Part shown: positions 8,891 through 17,609 of the stretch, piece after piece
Layout of the letters: each line of letters begins with the position of its first letter
Position numbering within the stretch: position 1 is the first letter of the stretch
Source of the DNA: Flammeovirga yaeyamensis
GTDB lineage: Bacteria; Bacteroidota; Bacteroidia; Cytophagales; Flammeovirgaceae
Direction: 5' to 3'
Length of the DNA: 64,000 nt
NCBI RefSeq assembly: GCF_018736045.1
Contig: NZ_CP076132.1
Coordinates: 3,519,501 to 3,583,500, forward strand
Made by a program: the position numbers and the translations under genes
Notes under the pieces: model-generated
Seen by the model: the letters and a program-made list of their open reading frames with translations, nothing else
The model's database searches: none
What the model was told of the DNA's origin: nothing

Positions 8891-10059
8891 AAATATTAAT
8901 TATTTCAGGTAGTAATTCAAGACAATCTGGAGGACTTTTTTTTAGTGTAAAGTCTTTAAGTAAAGCTCTTCTTAATAATGATATTCAATTATCCCTATTA
9001 ACTCATAATGATAAATATAGTGAGGATGATATTAATACTTATGGAGACATTCCAATGCCTATATATGATGTATTTGGACCTAATAATTTAGGATTTTCAA
9101 AAAATATATCTAAGAAAATAAAGGACGTATCCCCTACTCTCATTCATCAACAATGTATATGGATGTATTTATCTTATGCTGTTCTAAAAACTAAAAGGAA
9201 GTTCAAGACTAAAACTATTATTACTCCTAGAGGAATGTTAGATCCATGGGCTGTAAATAACTCAAAGCTAAAGAAAAGAATTATTGGTTTTTTATATGAA
9301 AATGAAAATTTGCGAAATGCTGATTGTTTTCATGCTTTATGTCTTTCTGAATATGAAAGTATAAGATCGTTTGGTTTAAAAAATCCTGTAGCAATAATTC
9401 CAAATGGTATAAATTTACCAAAGATTCAAAATAGATCATTTGATGACAATTGGAAAATAAATACTAAGAAAGCTATGACCTTTATAGGACGGATACATCC
9501 CAAAAAAGGTGTTAAAGAATTAGTTGAAGCGTTGTACATCTTAAAGAAAAATAAATCTTCTCTTCTGGATAATTGGACAATTTATATTTGTGGATGGGAT
9601 CAGAATGGTCATATTCATGAGTTACAAGATCTAACAAAAAAATATAAATTAGAGGAAGATATAGTATTTTTAGGGTCAGTTTATGGAGATAAAAAAGATA
9701 GTATTTTATTCCATTCACAGTCATTTATTCTACCATCTTTTAGTGAGGGATTACCAATGTCAATTCTAGAAGCATGGTCGTTTAAGTTACCCGTTTTAAT
9801 GACAGAAGAATGTAATTTATCTATTGGTTTTCATAAAAAAACATCATACAAAATTTCAAATGATCCTCCTACTTTAGCTAAACAACTTGATATTTTCGGT
9901 AAGGTTTCTGACTCAGAATTAATAGAGTTTGGAAATAATGCATTCAATTTAGTTAAAGAAAATTATACCTGGGAAAAGATTGCTGACATGACAAACAAAA
10001 TGTACCAATGGGTTGAAAACAAGAAAGTTCCAAAACCAGATTTCATTTATTTAGATTAA
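8887..10059 (+). CDS. Glycosyltransferase family 4
   Basis: A 390-aa GT-B enzyme. The N-terminal domain has the acceptor-side motif GSNSRQSGGLFFSVKSLSKA; TPRGMLDPWA is typical of the family. The C-terminal domain shows FIGRIHPKKGVKELVEA (~residue 199) and the E-x7-E motif in EGLPMSILEAWSFKLPVL (~residue 287). It should add a hexose or related sugar to the lipid-linked intermediate. The gene overlaps its upstream neighbour by four bases and is followed within five bases by an acyltransferase. Donor sugar is not predictable from sequence. Confidence 0.87.
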   Translation: MKILIISGSNSRQSGGLFFSVKSLSKALLNNDIQLSLLTHNDKYSEDDINTYGDIPMPIYDVFGPNNLGFSKNISKKIKDVSPTLIHQQCIWMYLSYAVLKTKRKFKTKTIITPRGMLDPWAVNNSKLKKRIIGFLYENENLRNADCFHALCLSEYESIRSFGLKNPVAIIPNGINLPKIQNRSFDDNWKINTKKAMTFIGRIHPKKGVKELVEALYILKKNKSSLLDNWTIYICGWDQNGHIHELQDLTKKYKLEEDIVFLGSVYGDKKDSILFHSQSFILPSFSEGLPMSILEAWSFKLPVLMTEECNLSIGFHKKTSYKISNDPPTLAKQLDIFGKVSDSELIEFGNNAFNLVKENYTWEKIADMTNKMYQWVENKKVPKPDFIYLD

Positions 10060-10063
10060 AGTG

Positions 10064-10612
10064 ATGGAAATTAAACTATCAAAATACCAAAATAAATTAA
10101 CAAAGAAGCACCAATTAATAAGATTAATTTGGAATATATCATGGTCAATTTTTTGTAAATGGCTACCTAGGTCTGTTGGTAGAAAATGGAGACTATTTTT
10201 TGTTAATCTATTTGGAGGTAATATAAGTTATAAGGCTAATATTTATCCTTCTGTAAAAATTTATGCACCTTGGAATTTAGAAATGCATGATTTTTCATGC
10301 TTAGCACCAAATGTAGATTGCTATAATGTAGATAAAATCATATTAGAAGAAAATACTATTGTTTCCCAAAAATCATATTTATGCACCGCATCTCATGACA
10401 TTTCCAAAAGTACCTTTCCATTGATAACATCTCCAATAACAATAAAAAATGGATCTTGGGTGGGAGCCTCTTGCTTCATTGGAATGGGTGTGATAATTAA
10501 TAATGGAGCAGTAGTTGGAGCAACTTCATCAGTCTATAAAGACGTTGAACCTTGGACAATAGTTGGTGGAAATCCAGCAAAATTCATAAAGAAAAGAATA
10601 ATAAATGAGTAA
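10064..10612 (+). CDS. WcaF-like acetyltransferase, hexapeptide family
   Basis: About 182 aa. It resembles colanic-acid WcaF-type acetyltransferases: LPRSVGRKWRLFFVNLFGG in the N-terminal region, then IYAPWNLEMHDFSCLAPNVD, the histidine in CTASHDIS, and repeat turns ending IVGGNPAKFIKKR. The expected reaction is acetyl transfer from acetyl-CoA to a sugar hydroxyl. ATG at 10064 is preferred over the GTG three bases earlier. The stop overlaps the next glycosyltransferase start by eight bases. This is the third hexapeptide acyltransferase in the operon, so the polymer may be heavily acylated as well as sulfated. Confidence 0.85.
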   Translation: MEIKLSKYQNKLTKKHQLIRLIWNISWSIFCKWLPRSVGRKWRLFFVNLFGGNISYKANIYPSVKIYAPWNLEMHDFSCLAPNVDCYNVDKIILEENTIVSQKSYLCTASHDISKSTFPLITSPITIKNGSWVGASCFIGMGVIINNGAVVGATSSVYKDVEPWTIVGGNPAKFIKKRIINE

Positions 10613-11423
10613 GTTACCAATATCTGTTCTTATTCCTGTTAAGAATGAGGAAAAGAATATTGAGCGTTGTATTTCAAGACTAATAGATTTTGATGAAATA
10701 ATTGTCATAGACTCTAATAGCACTGATAAAACCCCTGATATTGCTAGTAATAATGGAGCTAGAGTAATCAACTTTATTTGGGATGGAAAATTTCCCAAAA
10801 AAAGGAATTGGGCATTGAGAAACATTGATATTAGAAATGACTGGGTTCTATTTATTGATGCTGATGAATTCTTAACGAATGAGTTCTTAAATGAAATTAA
10901 AAGTAAATTCAATAAAGAGTCAAACCATAAAGGTTATTGGTTAAACTTCACAAATTTTTTCATGGGCAAGCAATTACTTCATGGTGATAAAATGAAAAAA
11001 CTGGCTCTCTTCAATCGAAATTATGGAGAATATGAAAGAATTGATGAAGACAGTTGGAGTCATTTAGACATGGAAGTTCATGAGCACCCAATTATTAATG
11101 GAGACATAGGTGAAATAAAAAGCCCTATTACTCATAATGATTTTAGAGGATTAACTCATTATATCGATAAACATAATCAATACTCTAGTTGGGAGGCTAA
11201 ACGCTATGTTAATCTAAAAGGAGATTACACTAATCTAACTAAACGCCAAAAATTAAAATATAAATTACTCAAAATTGGAATATTACCAACATTTTATTTC
11301 TTCAGTACATATTTCTTAAAATTTGGTTTTTTAGATGGCATTGCTGGTTATTATTTTGCCCATTACAAAAAAAATTATTTTATACAAATACAAACTAAAG
11401 TAAAAGAGTTTAAATCAATATGA
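10605..11423 (+). CDS. Glycosyltransferase family 2 (WaaE/KdtX-like)
   Basis: A 272-aa GT-A enzyme. The nucleotide-binding start [18 protein letters not shown] is at residues 6-23, the metal-binding region reads [10 protein letters not shown] (~residue 81), and [15 protein letters not shown] matches the LPS core beta-glucosyltransferase (WaaE/KdtX) branch. It probably adds a sugar to the repeat unit at the cytoplasmic membrane. The C-terminus has a basic and hydrophobic segment (~residues 215-255) that could attach it to the membrane. It overlaps the UDP-xylose synthase gene by four bases. Confidence 0.85.
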   Translation: MSKLPISVLIPVKNEEKNIERCISRLIDFDEIIVIDSNSTDKTPDIASNNGARVINFIWDGKFPKKRNWALRNIDIRNDWVLFIDADEFLTNEFLNEIKSKFNKESNHKGYWLNFTNFFMGKQLLHGDKMKKLALFNRNYGEYERIDEDSWSHLDMEVHEHPIINGDIGEIKSPITHNDFRGLTHYIDKHNQYSSWEAKRYVNLKGDYTNLTKRQKLKYKLLKIGILPTFYFFSTYFLKFGFLDGIAGYYFAHYKKNYFIQIQTKVKEFKSI

Positions 11424-12367
11424 AAAGAGTTTTAATTACTGGTGCCGCTGGTTTTTTAGGTTCTCACTTATGTGATAAATTCCTATCAGAAGGATACTAT
11501 GTCATCGGAATGGATAATTTTTTAACTGGAAGCGAAGATAATATCTCTCACCTTTTTGGAAATAAGAATTTTGAATTTGTTCACCATGATGTCACAAAAT
11601 TTGTTCATGTTTCCGGAGAATTAGATTATATATTACACTTTGCTTCACCTGCATCCCCAATTGATTATTTGGAAATGCCGATCCAAACTTTAAAAGTAGG
11701 ATCATTAGCTCCTTACAACTTATTAGGATTAGCTAGAGTAAAAGGTGCTAGATTTATTATAGCTTCTACATCAGAAGTATACGGAGATCCAAATATACAC
11801 CCTCAACCAGAAAGTTATTGGGGTAATGTTAACCCAATTGGACCAAGAGGTGTATATGATGAAGCTAAACGTTTCCAAGAAGCTATTACCATGGGGTACC
11901 ATACTTTCCATGGTGTGAATACAGGAATGGTCAGGATTTTTAATACATATGGACCCCGTATGCGATTGAATGATGGCCGTGCTTTACCTGCTTTTATGTC
12001 ACAAGCTCTTAGAGGTGAAGACATTACTGTTTTTGGAGATGGTTCACAAACAAGATCATTCTGTTATGTAGACGATTTAGTAAATGGTATTTTCAAGCTT
12101 ACTTTATCAGACGAACATCAACCAATAAATATTGGTAACCCTCAAGAAATTACGATTAAAGAATTTGCAGAAGAAATTGTAGAATTAACTGGTTCAGGTA
12201 GTAAAGTTATTTATCAAGATCTACCAAAAGATGATCCTAAACAAAGACGTCCTGATATTACAAGAGCAAAAGAAATTTTAAATTGGGAACCAAAAGTTGG
12301 AAGAGAACAAGGTTTAAAAAGAACTCTAGAATACTTTCAAGAAAAAGTTCAAACACAAACAGTTTAA
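11420..12367 (+). CDS. UDP-glucuronate decarboxylase (UDP-xylose synthase)
   Basis: A 315-aa extended SDR. The NAD-binding motif [15 protein letters not shown] is at residues 8-22, followed by [11 protein letters not shown]. The segments [20 protein letters not shown] and [15 protein letters not shown], with catalytic Tyr and Lys, are diagnostic of UXS enzymes. It should oxidise and decarboxylate UDP-glucuronate to UDP-xylose (or UDP-4-keto-pentose), giving a pentose donor. It shares its substrate with the epimerase at 2079, so the operon can draw two sugars from UDP-glucuronate. From about here on, base composition is less AT-rich than in the preceding nine genes. Confidence 0.87.
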   Translation: MKRVLITGAAGFLGSHLCDKFLSEGYYVIGMDNFLTGSEDNISHLFGNKNFEFVHHDVTKFVHVSGELDYILHFASPASPIDYLEMPIQTLKVGSLAPYNLLGLARVKGARFIIASTSEVYGDPNIHPQPESYWGNVNPIGPRGVYDEAKRFQEAITMGYHTFHGVNTGMVRIFNTYGPRMRLNDGRALPAFMSQALRGEDITVFGDGSQTRSFCYVDDLVNGIFKLTLSDEHQPINIGNPQEITIKEFAEEIVELTGSGSKVIYQDLPKDDPKQRRPDITRAKEILNWEPKVGREQGLKRTLEYFQEKVQTQTV

Positions 12368-12395
12368 ATTCTATCTAATTTTAGAATTCGAATTA

Positions 12396-13142
12396 ATGAA
12401 AATATCAATAATTACTGCTTCATACAACAACAAACTTACTTTAGAACAAACAATCAATTCCGTTTTATCTCAAGATTATTCTAACATTGAATATATAATT
12501 GTGGACGGTGGTTCTAAAGATGGCACAGTGAAATTGGTTGAATCTTATGGCCGTAAAATTCAACAATTTATTTCCGAACCTGACAAAGGAATATATGATG
12601 CTTTGAATAAAGGTGTAAAAATGGCTACAGGAGACGTTGTAGGTTTTATGCATTCAGATGATTTCTTTGCTTCTAATGATATCGTTTCGAATATTGCTAG
12701 AACATTTACAAATTCAAATGTGGATGCCGTTTATGGTAACTTACATTATGTAGGAGCTGAAGACTCTTCCAAAATAGTAAGAAATTGGGTAAGTAGTGAT
12801 TTTTCTTTTCGTAAGTTAAGACAAGGTTGGATGCCTCCCCACCCTACACTATATATCAAAAATGAATGCTATAAGAAGTACGGTTTATACAATACGGATC
12901 TAAGAATTGCTGCAGATTATGAACTTATTCTACGATATTTTGGTAAATATCAAATCACATCTGCATACCTTCCAAAAACCATTGTAAAAATGAGATTAGG
13001 AGGAGCTAGTAATCAAAGCTTTAAAGCCATAATAAAAAAGATGAAGGAAGATTACTGGGCGCTTAAAAACAATAATATTGGGGGCGTTTACACTCTACTT
13101 TATAAAAATTTCTCAAAAATCACTCAATTCATTAACAAATAG
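12396..13142 (+). CDS. Glycosyltransferase family 2 (WcaE-like)
   Basis: A 248-aa GT-A enzyme with MKISIITASYNNKLTLEQTI at the N-terminus, the aspartates in IIVDGGSKDGT and FMHSDDFFA, and EPDKGIYDALNKG, a sequence typical of colanic-acid WcaE-like transferases. HPTLYIKNECYKKYG and RIAADYELILRYF complete the family pattern. A fucose or galactose donor is common in this branch, which would fit the GDP-fucose genes just downstream, but donor use is inference. A close paralogue lies outside the operon at 36428. Confidence 0.87.
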   Translation: MKISIITASYNNKLTLEQTINSVLSQDYSNIEYIIVDGGSKDGTVKLVESYGRKIQQFISEPDKGIYDALNKGVKMATGDVVGFMHSDDFFASNDIVSNIARTFTNSNVDAVYGNLHYVGAEDSSKIVRNWVSSDFSFRKLRQGWMPPHPTLYIKNECYKKYGLYNTDLRIAADYELILRYFGKYQITSAYLPKTIVKMRLGGASNQSFKAIIKKMKEDYWALKNNNIGGVYTLLYKNFSKITQFINK

Positions 13143-13179
13143 CTTCACTATCTTTGTTTAAAGAAATTAATATACATAA

Positions 13180-14292
13180 ATGAAAAAGGCATTAATTACA
13201 GGTATTACCGGACAAGACGGTGCATATTTAACAGAACTATTACTTGAAAAAGGATACGAAGTACACGGCATCAAACGTCGTTCTTCTTTATTTAATACGG
13301 ATAGAATAGATCATTTATATCAAGATCCTCATGAAGAAAATGTAAAATTAAAATTACATTATGGTGATCTTACAGATTCAATGAACCTTACACGTATTAT
13401 TCAAGAAGTTCAGCCAGACGAGATTTATAACCTAGGAGCCATGTCTCATGTTAGAGTAAGTTTCGACACTCCTGAATATGTAGGTAATGTAGACGGATTA
13501 GGTACACTTAGAATTCTTGAAGCAGTTAGATTATTAGGACTTACTGAGAAAACAAGAATTTACCAAGCTTCAACTTCTGAGTTATACGGATTAGTACAAG
13601 AAGTACCTCAAAAGGAAACAACTCCTTTCTATCCACGTTCTCCATATGCTGTTGCTAAACTATACGGTTATTGGATTACAGTAAACTACCGTGAAGCCTA
13701 CAATATGTACGCATGTAATGGTATTTTATTTAATCACGAATCCCCTATTCGTGGAGAAACTTTTGTAACTCGTAAAATTACAAGAGCTGTATCAAAAATT
13801 GCTTTAGGATTACAAGATACATTATATCTTGGTAACCTTAACTCAAAAAGAGACTGGGGACATGCCAAAGATTATGTAAAAGCAATGTGGTTAATACTTC
13901 AACAAGATAAAGCGGAAGATTTTGTTATTGCTACTGGCGTGACTACTACCATTCGTGATTTTGTAAAAATGTCATTTGCAGAAGTGGGTATTGAGTTAGA
14001 TTTTGAAGGTGAAGGTGTTGATGAAGTTGCCAAAATAAAATCATGTAACAATCCTGAATATCAAATAGAAATTGGAAAAACAGTACTTAGAGTTGATCCT
14101 CAATATTTCCGCCCAACTGAAGTAGATTTATTAATCGGTGATCCAACTAAATCTAAAGAAAAGTTAGGATGGGAATTAGAGTATGACTTAGAAGGATTGG
14201 TAAAAGACATGATGGAATCTGATATCAAATTATTTAAAAAAGATAAATATTTGAAAGAAGGTGGGCATGATATCTTAAATCAATATGAGTAA
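13180..14292 (+). CDS. gmd: GDP-mannose 4,6-dehydratase
   Basis: A 370-aa enzyme of the usual family length. The NADP-binding motif [20 protein letters not shown] at residues 8-27, [14 protein letters not shown], the catalytic [10 protein letters not shown] segment and [17 protein letters not shown] identify Gmd. It turns GDP-mannose into GDP-4-keto-6-deoxymannose, the first step towards GDP-L-fucose. The second-step enzyme (17610) is in the same operon but separated by four sulfate-related genes. This order suggests co-expression of fucose and PAPS supply. Confidence 0.95.
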   Translation: MKKALITGITGQDGAYLTELLLEKGYEVHGIKRRSSLFNTDRIDHLYQDPHEENVKLKLHYGDLTDSMNLTRIIQEVQPDEIYNLGAMSHVRVSFDTPEYVGNVDGLGTLRILEAVRLLGLTEKTRIYQASTSELYGLVQEVPQKETTPFYPRSPYAVAKLYGYWITVNYREAYNMYACNGILFNHESPIRGETFVTRKITRAVSKIALGLQDTLYLGNLNSKRDWGHAKDYVKAMWLILQQDKAEDFVIATGVTTTIRDFVKMSFAEVGIELDFEGEGVDEVAKIKSCNNPEYQIEIGKTVLRVDPQYFRPTEVDLLIGDPTKSKEKLGWELEYDLEGLVKDMMESDIKLFKKDKYLKEGGHDILNQYE

Positions 14293-14312
14293 TTCTAAAT
14301 AAATCATCTTTG

Positions 14313-14741
14313 ATGTTTAGATTCATAGATAGAAAATTAGCAAAAGCAATTTCTTGGCGATTTTGGGGTACCTTGGATACTATATTATGGGGTTCTCTTA
14401 TTTCAGGAAGCTCCAATATTGGATTCAGTATTGGAGCTTTTGAATTAATTACTAAAATTTCGCTTTATTATTTACATGAATGGATTTGGGAAAAATGGAG
14501 AACAAAACCATTCTGGAAGAAAAGGAAAAACAGCTTCAGACATTTAGTCAAAGCTATCAGTTGGCGTTTAATTGGTACAATCGATACTATTATTTTAGCT
14601 TGGGTAATATCTGGCCAACCTCTTGTAGGTGTAAAAGTCGGTATTGCAGAAGTGGTTACTAAAATATTTCTTTACTATTTACATGAAAGATTGTGGCATC
14701 TGTTTAGAAATAATAAAGATGAACAAGAAAAAGTTGTTTAA
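14313..14741 (+). CDS. DUF2061 membrane protein with two tandem domains
   Basis: About 142 aa containing the DUF2061 domain twice: KAISWRFWGTLDTILWGSLI...ISLYYLHEWIWEKW and KAISWRLIGTIDTIILAWVI...IFLYYLHERLWHLF. Each copy has two hydrophobic stretches, so about four membrane segments in all. The function of DUF2061 is not established, but the domain is repeatedly found next to sulfate-activation genes in Bacteroidota, and here it directly precedes cysC by 12 bases. A role in sulfate uptake or in holding the PAPS enzymes at the membrane is conjecture. ATG at 14313 is preferred over the TTG just before it. Confidence 0.8.
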   Translation: MFRFIDRKLAKAISWRFWGTLDTILWGSLISGSSNIGFSIGAFELITKISLYYLHEWIWEKWRTKPFWKKRKNSFRHLVKAISWRLIGTIDTIILAWVISGQPLVGVKVGIAEVVTKIFLYYLHERLWHLFRNNKDEQEKVV

Positions 14742-14753
14742 CATATCTGGATA

Positions 14754-15368
14754 ATGACAAATTCCGAAAATATACATCCGATATTCAATTCTCTATTAAG
14801 CAGAGAAAAGAAAGAAGGTCTTCTAAAGCAAAACGGAGTTGTTTTATGGATGACGGGTCTATCAGGTTCAGGAAAAAGTACTCTTGCAAGAGCATTAGAG
14901 TTTGCTTTACATGATTTGGGTTATAAAACCATGTTATTAGATGGAGATAATCTTAGAACTGGGGTAAACAGTAACCTGGGTTTCTCTGAAGAAGATAGAA
15001 TGGAGAATGTTCGTCGTTCGGCAGAAGTATCGAAATTATTTGCTTCGGCAGGTTTGGTGACTATCTGTTCTTTGATTAGCCCAACAGAGGAAATTAGAGC
15101 AATTGCAAGAGACATTATTGGCGAAGAAGATTTTAAACAAGTACATATTGATTGTCCTTTTGAAGTGTGTGCGGAACGTGATGTAAAAGGATTATATAAA
15201 AAGGCATTGGCAGGGGAGATCAAAAATTTTACTGGTTTGGATTCTCCTTTCGATATTCCAAAAGACCCATTTGTGCGTATCCCAACGCATGAACAATCTT
15301 TGGAGGATAGCTTAAAACAGCTTTTAGAAGCCGTATTGCCGATCATTAAATTAGACGAAAACAAATAG
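14754..15368 (+). CDS. cysC: Adenylylsulfate (APS) kinase
   Basis: A 204-aa kinase. The Walker A loop WMTGLSGSGKSTLARALE is at ~residues 32-49, LDGDNLRTGVNSNLGFSEEDR is the APS-kinase substrate segment, and ERDVKGLYKKALAGEIKNFT with TGLDSPFD completes the signature. It phosphorylates APS to PAPS, the sulfate donor for sulfotransferases. It is followed two bases before cysD, so cysC-cysD-cysN form a tight unit. With a sulfotransferase in the same operon and no PAPS reductase in view, the product is more likely used for sulfation than for cysteine synthesis. Confidence 0.95.
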   Translation: MTNSENIHPIFNSLLSREKKEGLLKQNGVVLWMTGLSGSGKSTLARALEFALHDLGYKTMLLDGDNLRTGVNSNLGFSEEDRMENVRRSAEVSKLFASAGLVTICSLISPTEEIRAIARDIIGEEDFKQVHIDCPFEVCAERDVKGLYKKALAGEIKNFTGLDSPFDIPKDPFVRIPTHEQSLEDSLKQLLEAVLPIIKLDENK

Positions 15369-15370
15369 GT

Positions 15371-16276
15371 ATGCAGACTCATACACTAACTCACTTAAAA
15401 CAGCTGGAATCTGAAGCGATCTATATCTTCAGAGAGGTGGCGGAACAATTCGAACGTCCAGCTATGCTATTTTCTGGTGGAAAGGATTCTATCGTAATGT
15501 TACATTTGGCTAGAAAAGCTTTCTGGCCAGGTAAAGTTCCTTTCCCATTAATTCACATCGACACGGGTCATAACTTCCCAGAAGCAATCGACTACCGTGA
15601 TTGGATGGTGAAAGAATACGATCTTGATTTAATCGTAGGGTCTGTTCAGGAATCTATCGATAAAGGTACTGCAGTAGAGGAAAGAGGGGTAAACCCAAGT
15701 AGAAATGGCTTACAGGCGATTACTCTATTGGAAACATTGGAAGAATACAACATCGATGCTGCCTTTGGTGGTGGACGTCGTGATGAAGAGAAAGCAAGAG
15801 CAAAAGAGCGTTTCTTCTCTCACCGTGACGAATTCGGTCAGTGGAATCCAAAGAACCAACGTCCAGAATTATGGACACTTTACAACGGTCATTACAACGA
15901 TTATGAGCACTTCCGTATCTTCCCAATTTCCAATTGGACGGAGATGGACGTGTGGCAATATATTGCTCAGGAAAAAATTGCCTTACCTTCTATCTACTTC
16001 GCTCACAAGCGTCCTGTAGTAGAAAGAAACGGTATTTTACTGGCTGAATCTCCTTGGAATACTTTGTTGAAAGACGAGCAATACGAGGAGCGTTTAATTC
16101 GCTATAGAACTCTAGGCGACATGACTTGTACGGGTGCTGTGTTATCTGATGCAGATAACTTATCGGGCATCATTCAAGAAGTGGCCTCTTCTAGAGTAAC
16201 AGAAAGAGGTAACCGTTCGGACGATAAACGATCGGAAGCCGCAATGGAAGAGCGTAAATTACAAGGTTATTTCTAA
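15371..16276 (+). CDS. cysD: Sulfate adenylyltransferase subunit 2
   Basis: A 301-aa N-type ATP pyrophosphatase. The PP-loop reads FSGGKDSIVMLHLARKAF (~residues 34-51), and FPLIHIDTGHNFPEAIDYRD, GGRRDEEKARAKER and ISNWTEMDVWQYI are diagnostic for CysD. With CysN it forms ATP sulfurylase, which makes APS from ATP and sulfate. The gene is among the less AT-rich in the window and seems well conserved, unlike the variable AT-rich genes at 3-11 kb. It lies between cysC and cysN in one transcription unit. Confidence 0.96.
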   Translation: MQTHTLTHLKQLESEAIYIFREVAEQFERPAMLFSGGKDSIVMLHLARKAFWPGKVPFPLIHIDTGHNFPEAIDYRDWMVKEYDLDLIVGSVQESIDKGTAVEERGVNPSRNGLQAITLLETLEEYNIDAAFGGGRRDEEKARAKERFFSHRDEFGQWNPKNQRPELWTLYNGHYNDYEHFRIFPISNWTEMDVWQYIAQEKIALPSIYFAHKRPVVERNGILLAESPWNTLLKDEQYEERLIRYRTLGDMTCTGAVLSDADNLSGIIQEVASSRVTERGNRSDDKRSEAAMEERKLQGYF

Positions 16277-16295
16277 CATTCAGACATCAAAAACA

Positions 16296-17597
16296 ATGAG
16301 CGAAGTATTAAATCATCCAAGTATCATCAGAGAAGAATCAGCTTCAGCTGTTGATCAATCGTATTTAGATATGGACCTTCTTCGTTTCACTACAGCAGGT
16401 AGTGTAGACGATGGTAAGAGTACCTTGATTGGTCGTCTGATGTACGATACAAAAGCAATTTTCGAAGACCAATTAGAGGCGATCGAAAAATCAAGTCAGT
16501 CTAGAGGGGACGAGAATGTAAACTTGGCCTTACTAACTGATGGATTAAAAGCAGAAAGAGAGCAAGGCATCACTATTGATGTAGCTTACAGATATTTTGC
16601 AACACCAAAGCGTAAGTTTATTATTGCCGATACTCCAGGTCACATTCAGTACACACGTAACATGGTAACGGGTGCATCGACTGCAAACTTGGCAATTATT
16701 CTTGTAGATGCTAGAAACGGTGTCGTAGAGCAAACAAAACGTCACACATTCATTGCTTCATTATTGAAAATCAAGCATATTGTAGTGGCTGTAAACAAAA
16801 TGGACTTGGTGGATTACTCTGAAGAGCAATTCAACAAAATCAAAGCTGATTTCTTAGCATTTTCTGAGAAAATCGGTATTGAGGATATCCGTTTTATTCC
16901 TATCTCAGCACTTAAAGGGGATAACGTAGTAGATAATTCTACACAAACTCCTTGGTACGCAGGTGGATCATTATTGGAAAACTTGGAGAAAGTAGAAATC
17001 GATCAAGACCTTGATTTGGTGAATGGTCGTTTCCCAATCCAAAGAGTAGTGAAAACTGACGATTTCAATGGTTTTGCTGGAAGAGTTGACGGTGGTATCG
17101 TTAAGGTAGGTGACGAAGTGGTTGCTTTCCCATCAAAAGAGACCGCAAAGATTAAATCTATTGAGACAATGGACGGAAGTATTGAAGAAGCATTCCCTCC
17201 AATGTCAGTAGTAATCACTTTAGATAAAGAATTGGAACTGAAGAGAGGGGACATGATCGCTAAAGCGGACAACCAACCTTCAGAAGTGGATTCAATTAAT
17301 GCAACAGTTTGTTGGATGAACCAGAATGGTTTATCAGTTGGTGGTAAATATTTACTGAAGCACACAACAACAGAGGTAGAAGCTACTGTAACCGCTGTAG
17401 TGGACAAATTGGATATCAACACAATGGAACACATCAGCACAGATTCAGGTCTTCAGATGAACGAAATTGGTGAGATTTCGATTAGTTTATCATCAGCTAT
17501 TGTTACAGATAGCTATAAGACAAACAGGGCGACAGGTAGCTTGATCTTAATTGACCAAGAGACAAATGAAACTGTTGCGGCGGGTATGATTAAATAA
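16296..17597 (+). CDS. cysN: Sulfate adenylyltransferase subunit 1 (GTPase)
   Basis: A 433-aa EF-Tu-like GTPase. The G1 loop is TAGSVDDGKSTLIGRL (~residues 33-48), G3 is ADTPGHIQYTRNM, and G4 is NKMDLVDY. The two beta-barrel domains follow from ~residue 240. GTP hydrolysis drives APS formation by CysD. There is no C-terminal APS kinase domain, which agrees with a separate cysC upstream. It ends 12 bases before the GDP-fucose synthase gene, tying sulfate activation into the polysaccharide operon. Confidence 0.96.
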   Translation: MSEVLNHPSIIREESASAVDQSYLDMDLLRFTTAGSVDDGKSTLIGRLMYDTKAIFEDQLEAIEKSSQSRGDENVNLALLTDGLKAEREQGITIDVAYRYFATPKRKFIIADTPGHIQYTRNMVTGASTANLAIILVDARNGVVEQTKRHTFIASLLKIKHIVVAVNKMDLVDYSEEQFNKIKADFLAFSEKIGIEDIRFIPISALKGDNVVDNSTQTPWYAGGSLLENLEKVEIDQDLDLVNGRFPIQRVVKTDDFNGFAGRVDGGIVKVGDEVVAFPSKETAKIKSIETMDGSIEEAFPPMSVVITLDKELELKRGDMIAKADNQPSEVDSINATVCWMNQNGLSVGGKYLLKHTTTEVEATVTAVVDKLDINTMEHISTDSGLQMNEIGEISISLSSAIVTDSYKTNRATGSLILIDQETNETVAAGMIK

Positions 17598-17609
17598 TTT
17601 ATTATTTTT

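Noticed and set aside
10529-10912. 127-codon minus-strand open frame
   Set aside because: It covers the ends of two well-supported plus-strand genes and has no family features.
14921-15382. 153-codon minus-strand open frame
   Set aside because: Antisense shadow of cysC, which has a complete set of family motifs.
17003-17440. 145-codon minus-strand open frame
   Set aside because: Shadow of cysN, whose motifs are all intact.
14754-17597. cysCDN as part of cysteine assimilation
   Set aside because: No cysH, cysI/J or serine acetyltransferase genes are present and the genes sit inside a polysaccharide operon with a sulfotransferase; use in assimilation elsewhere in the genome cannot be excluded.
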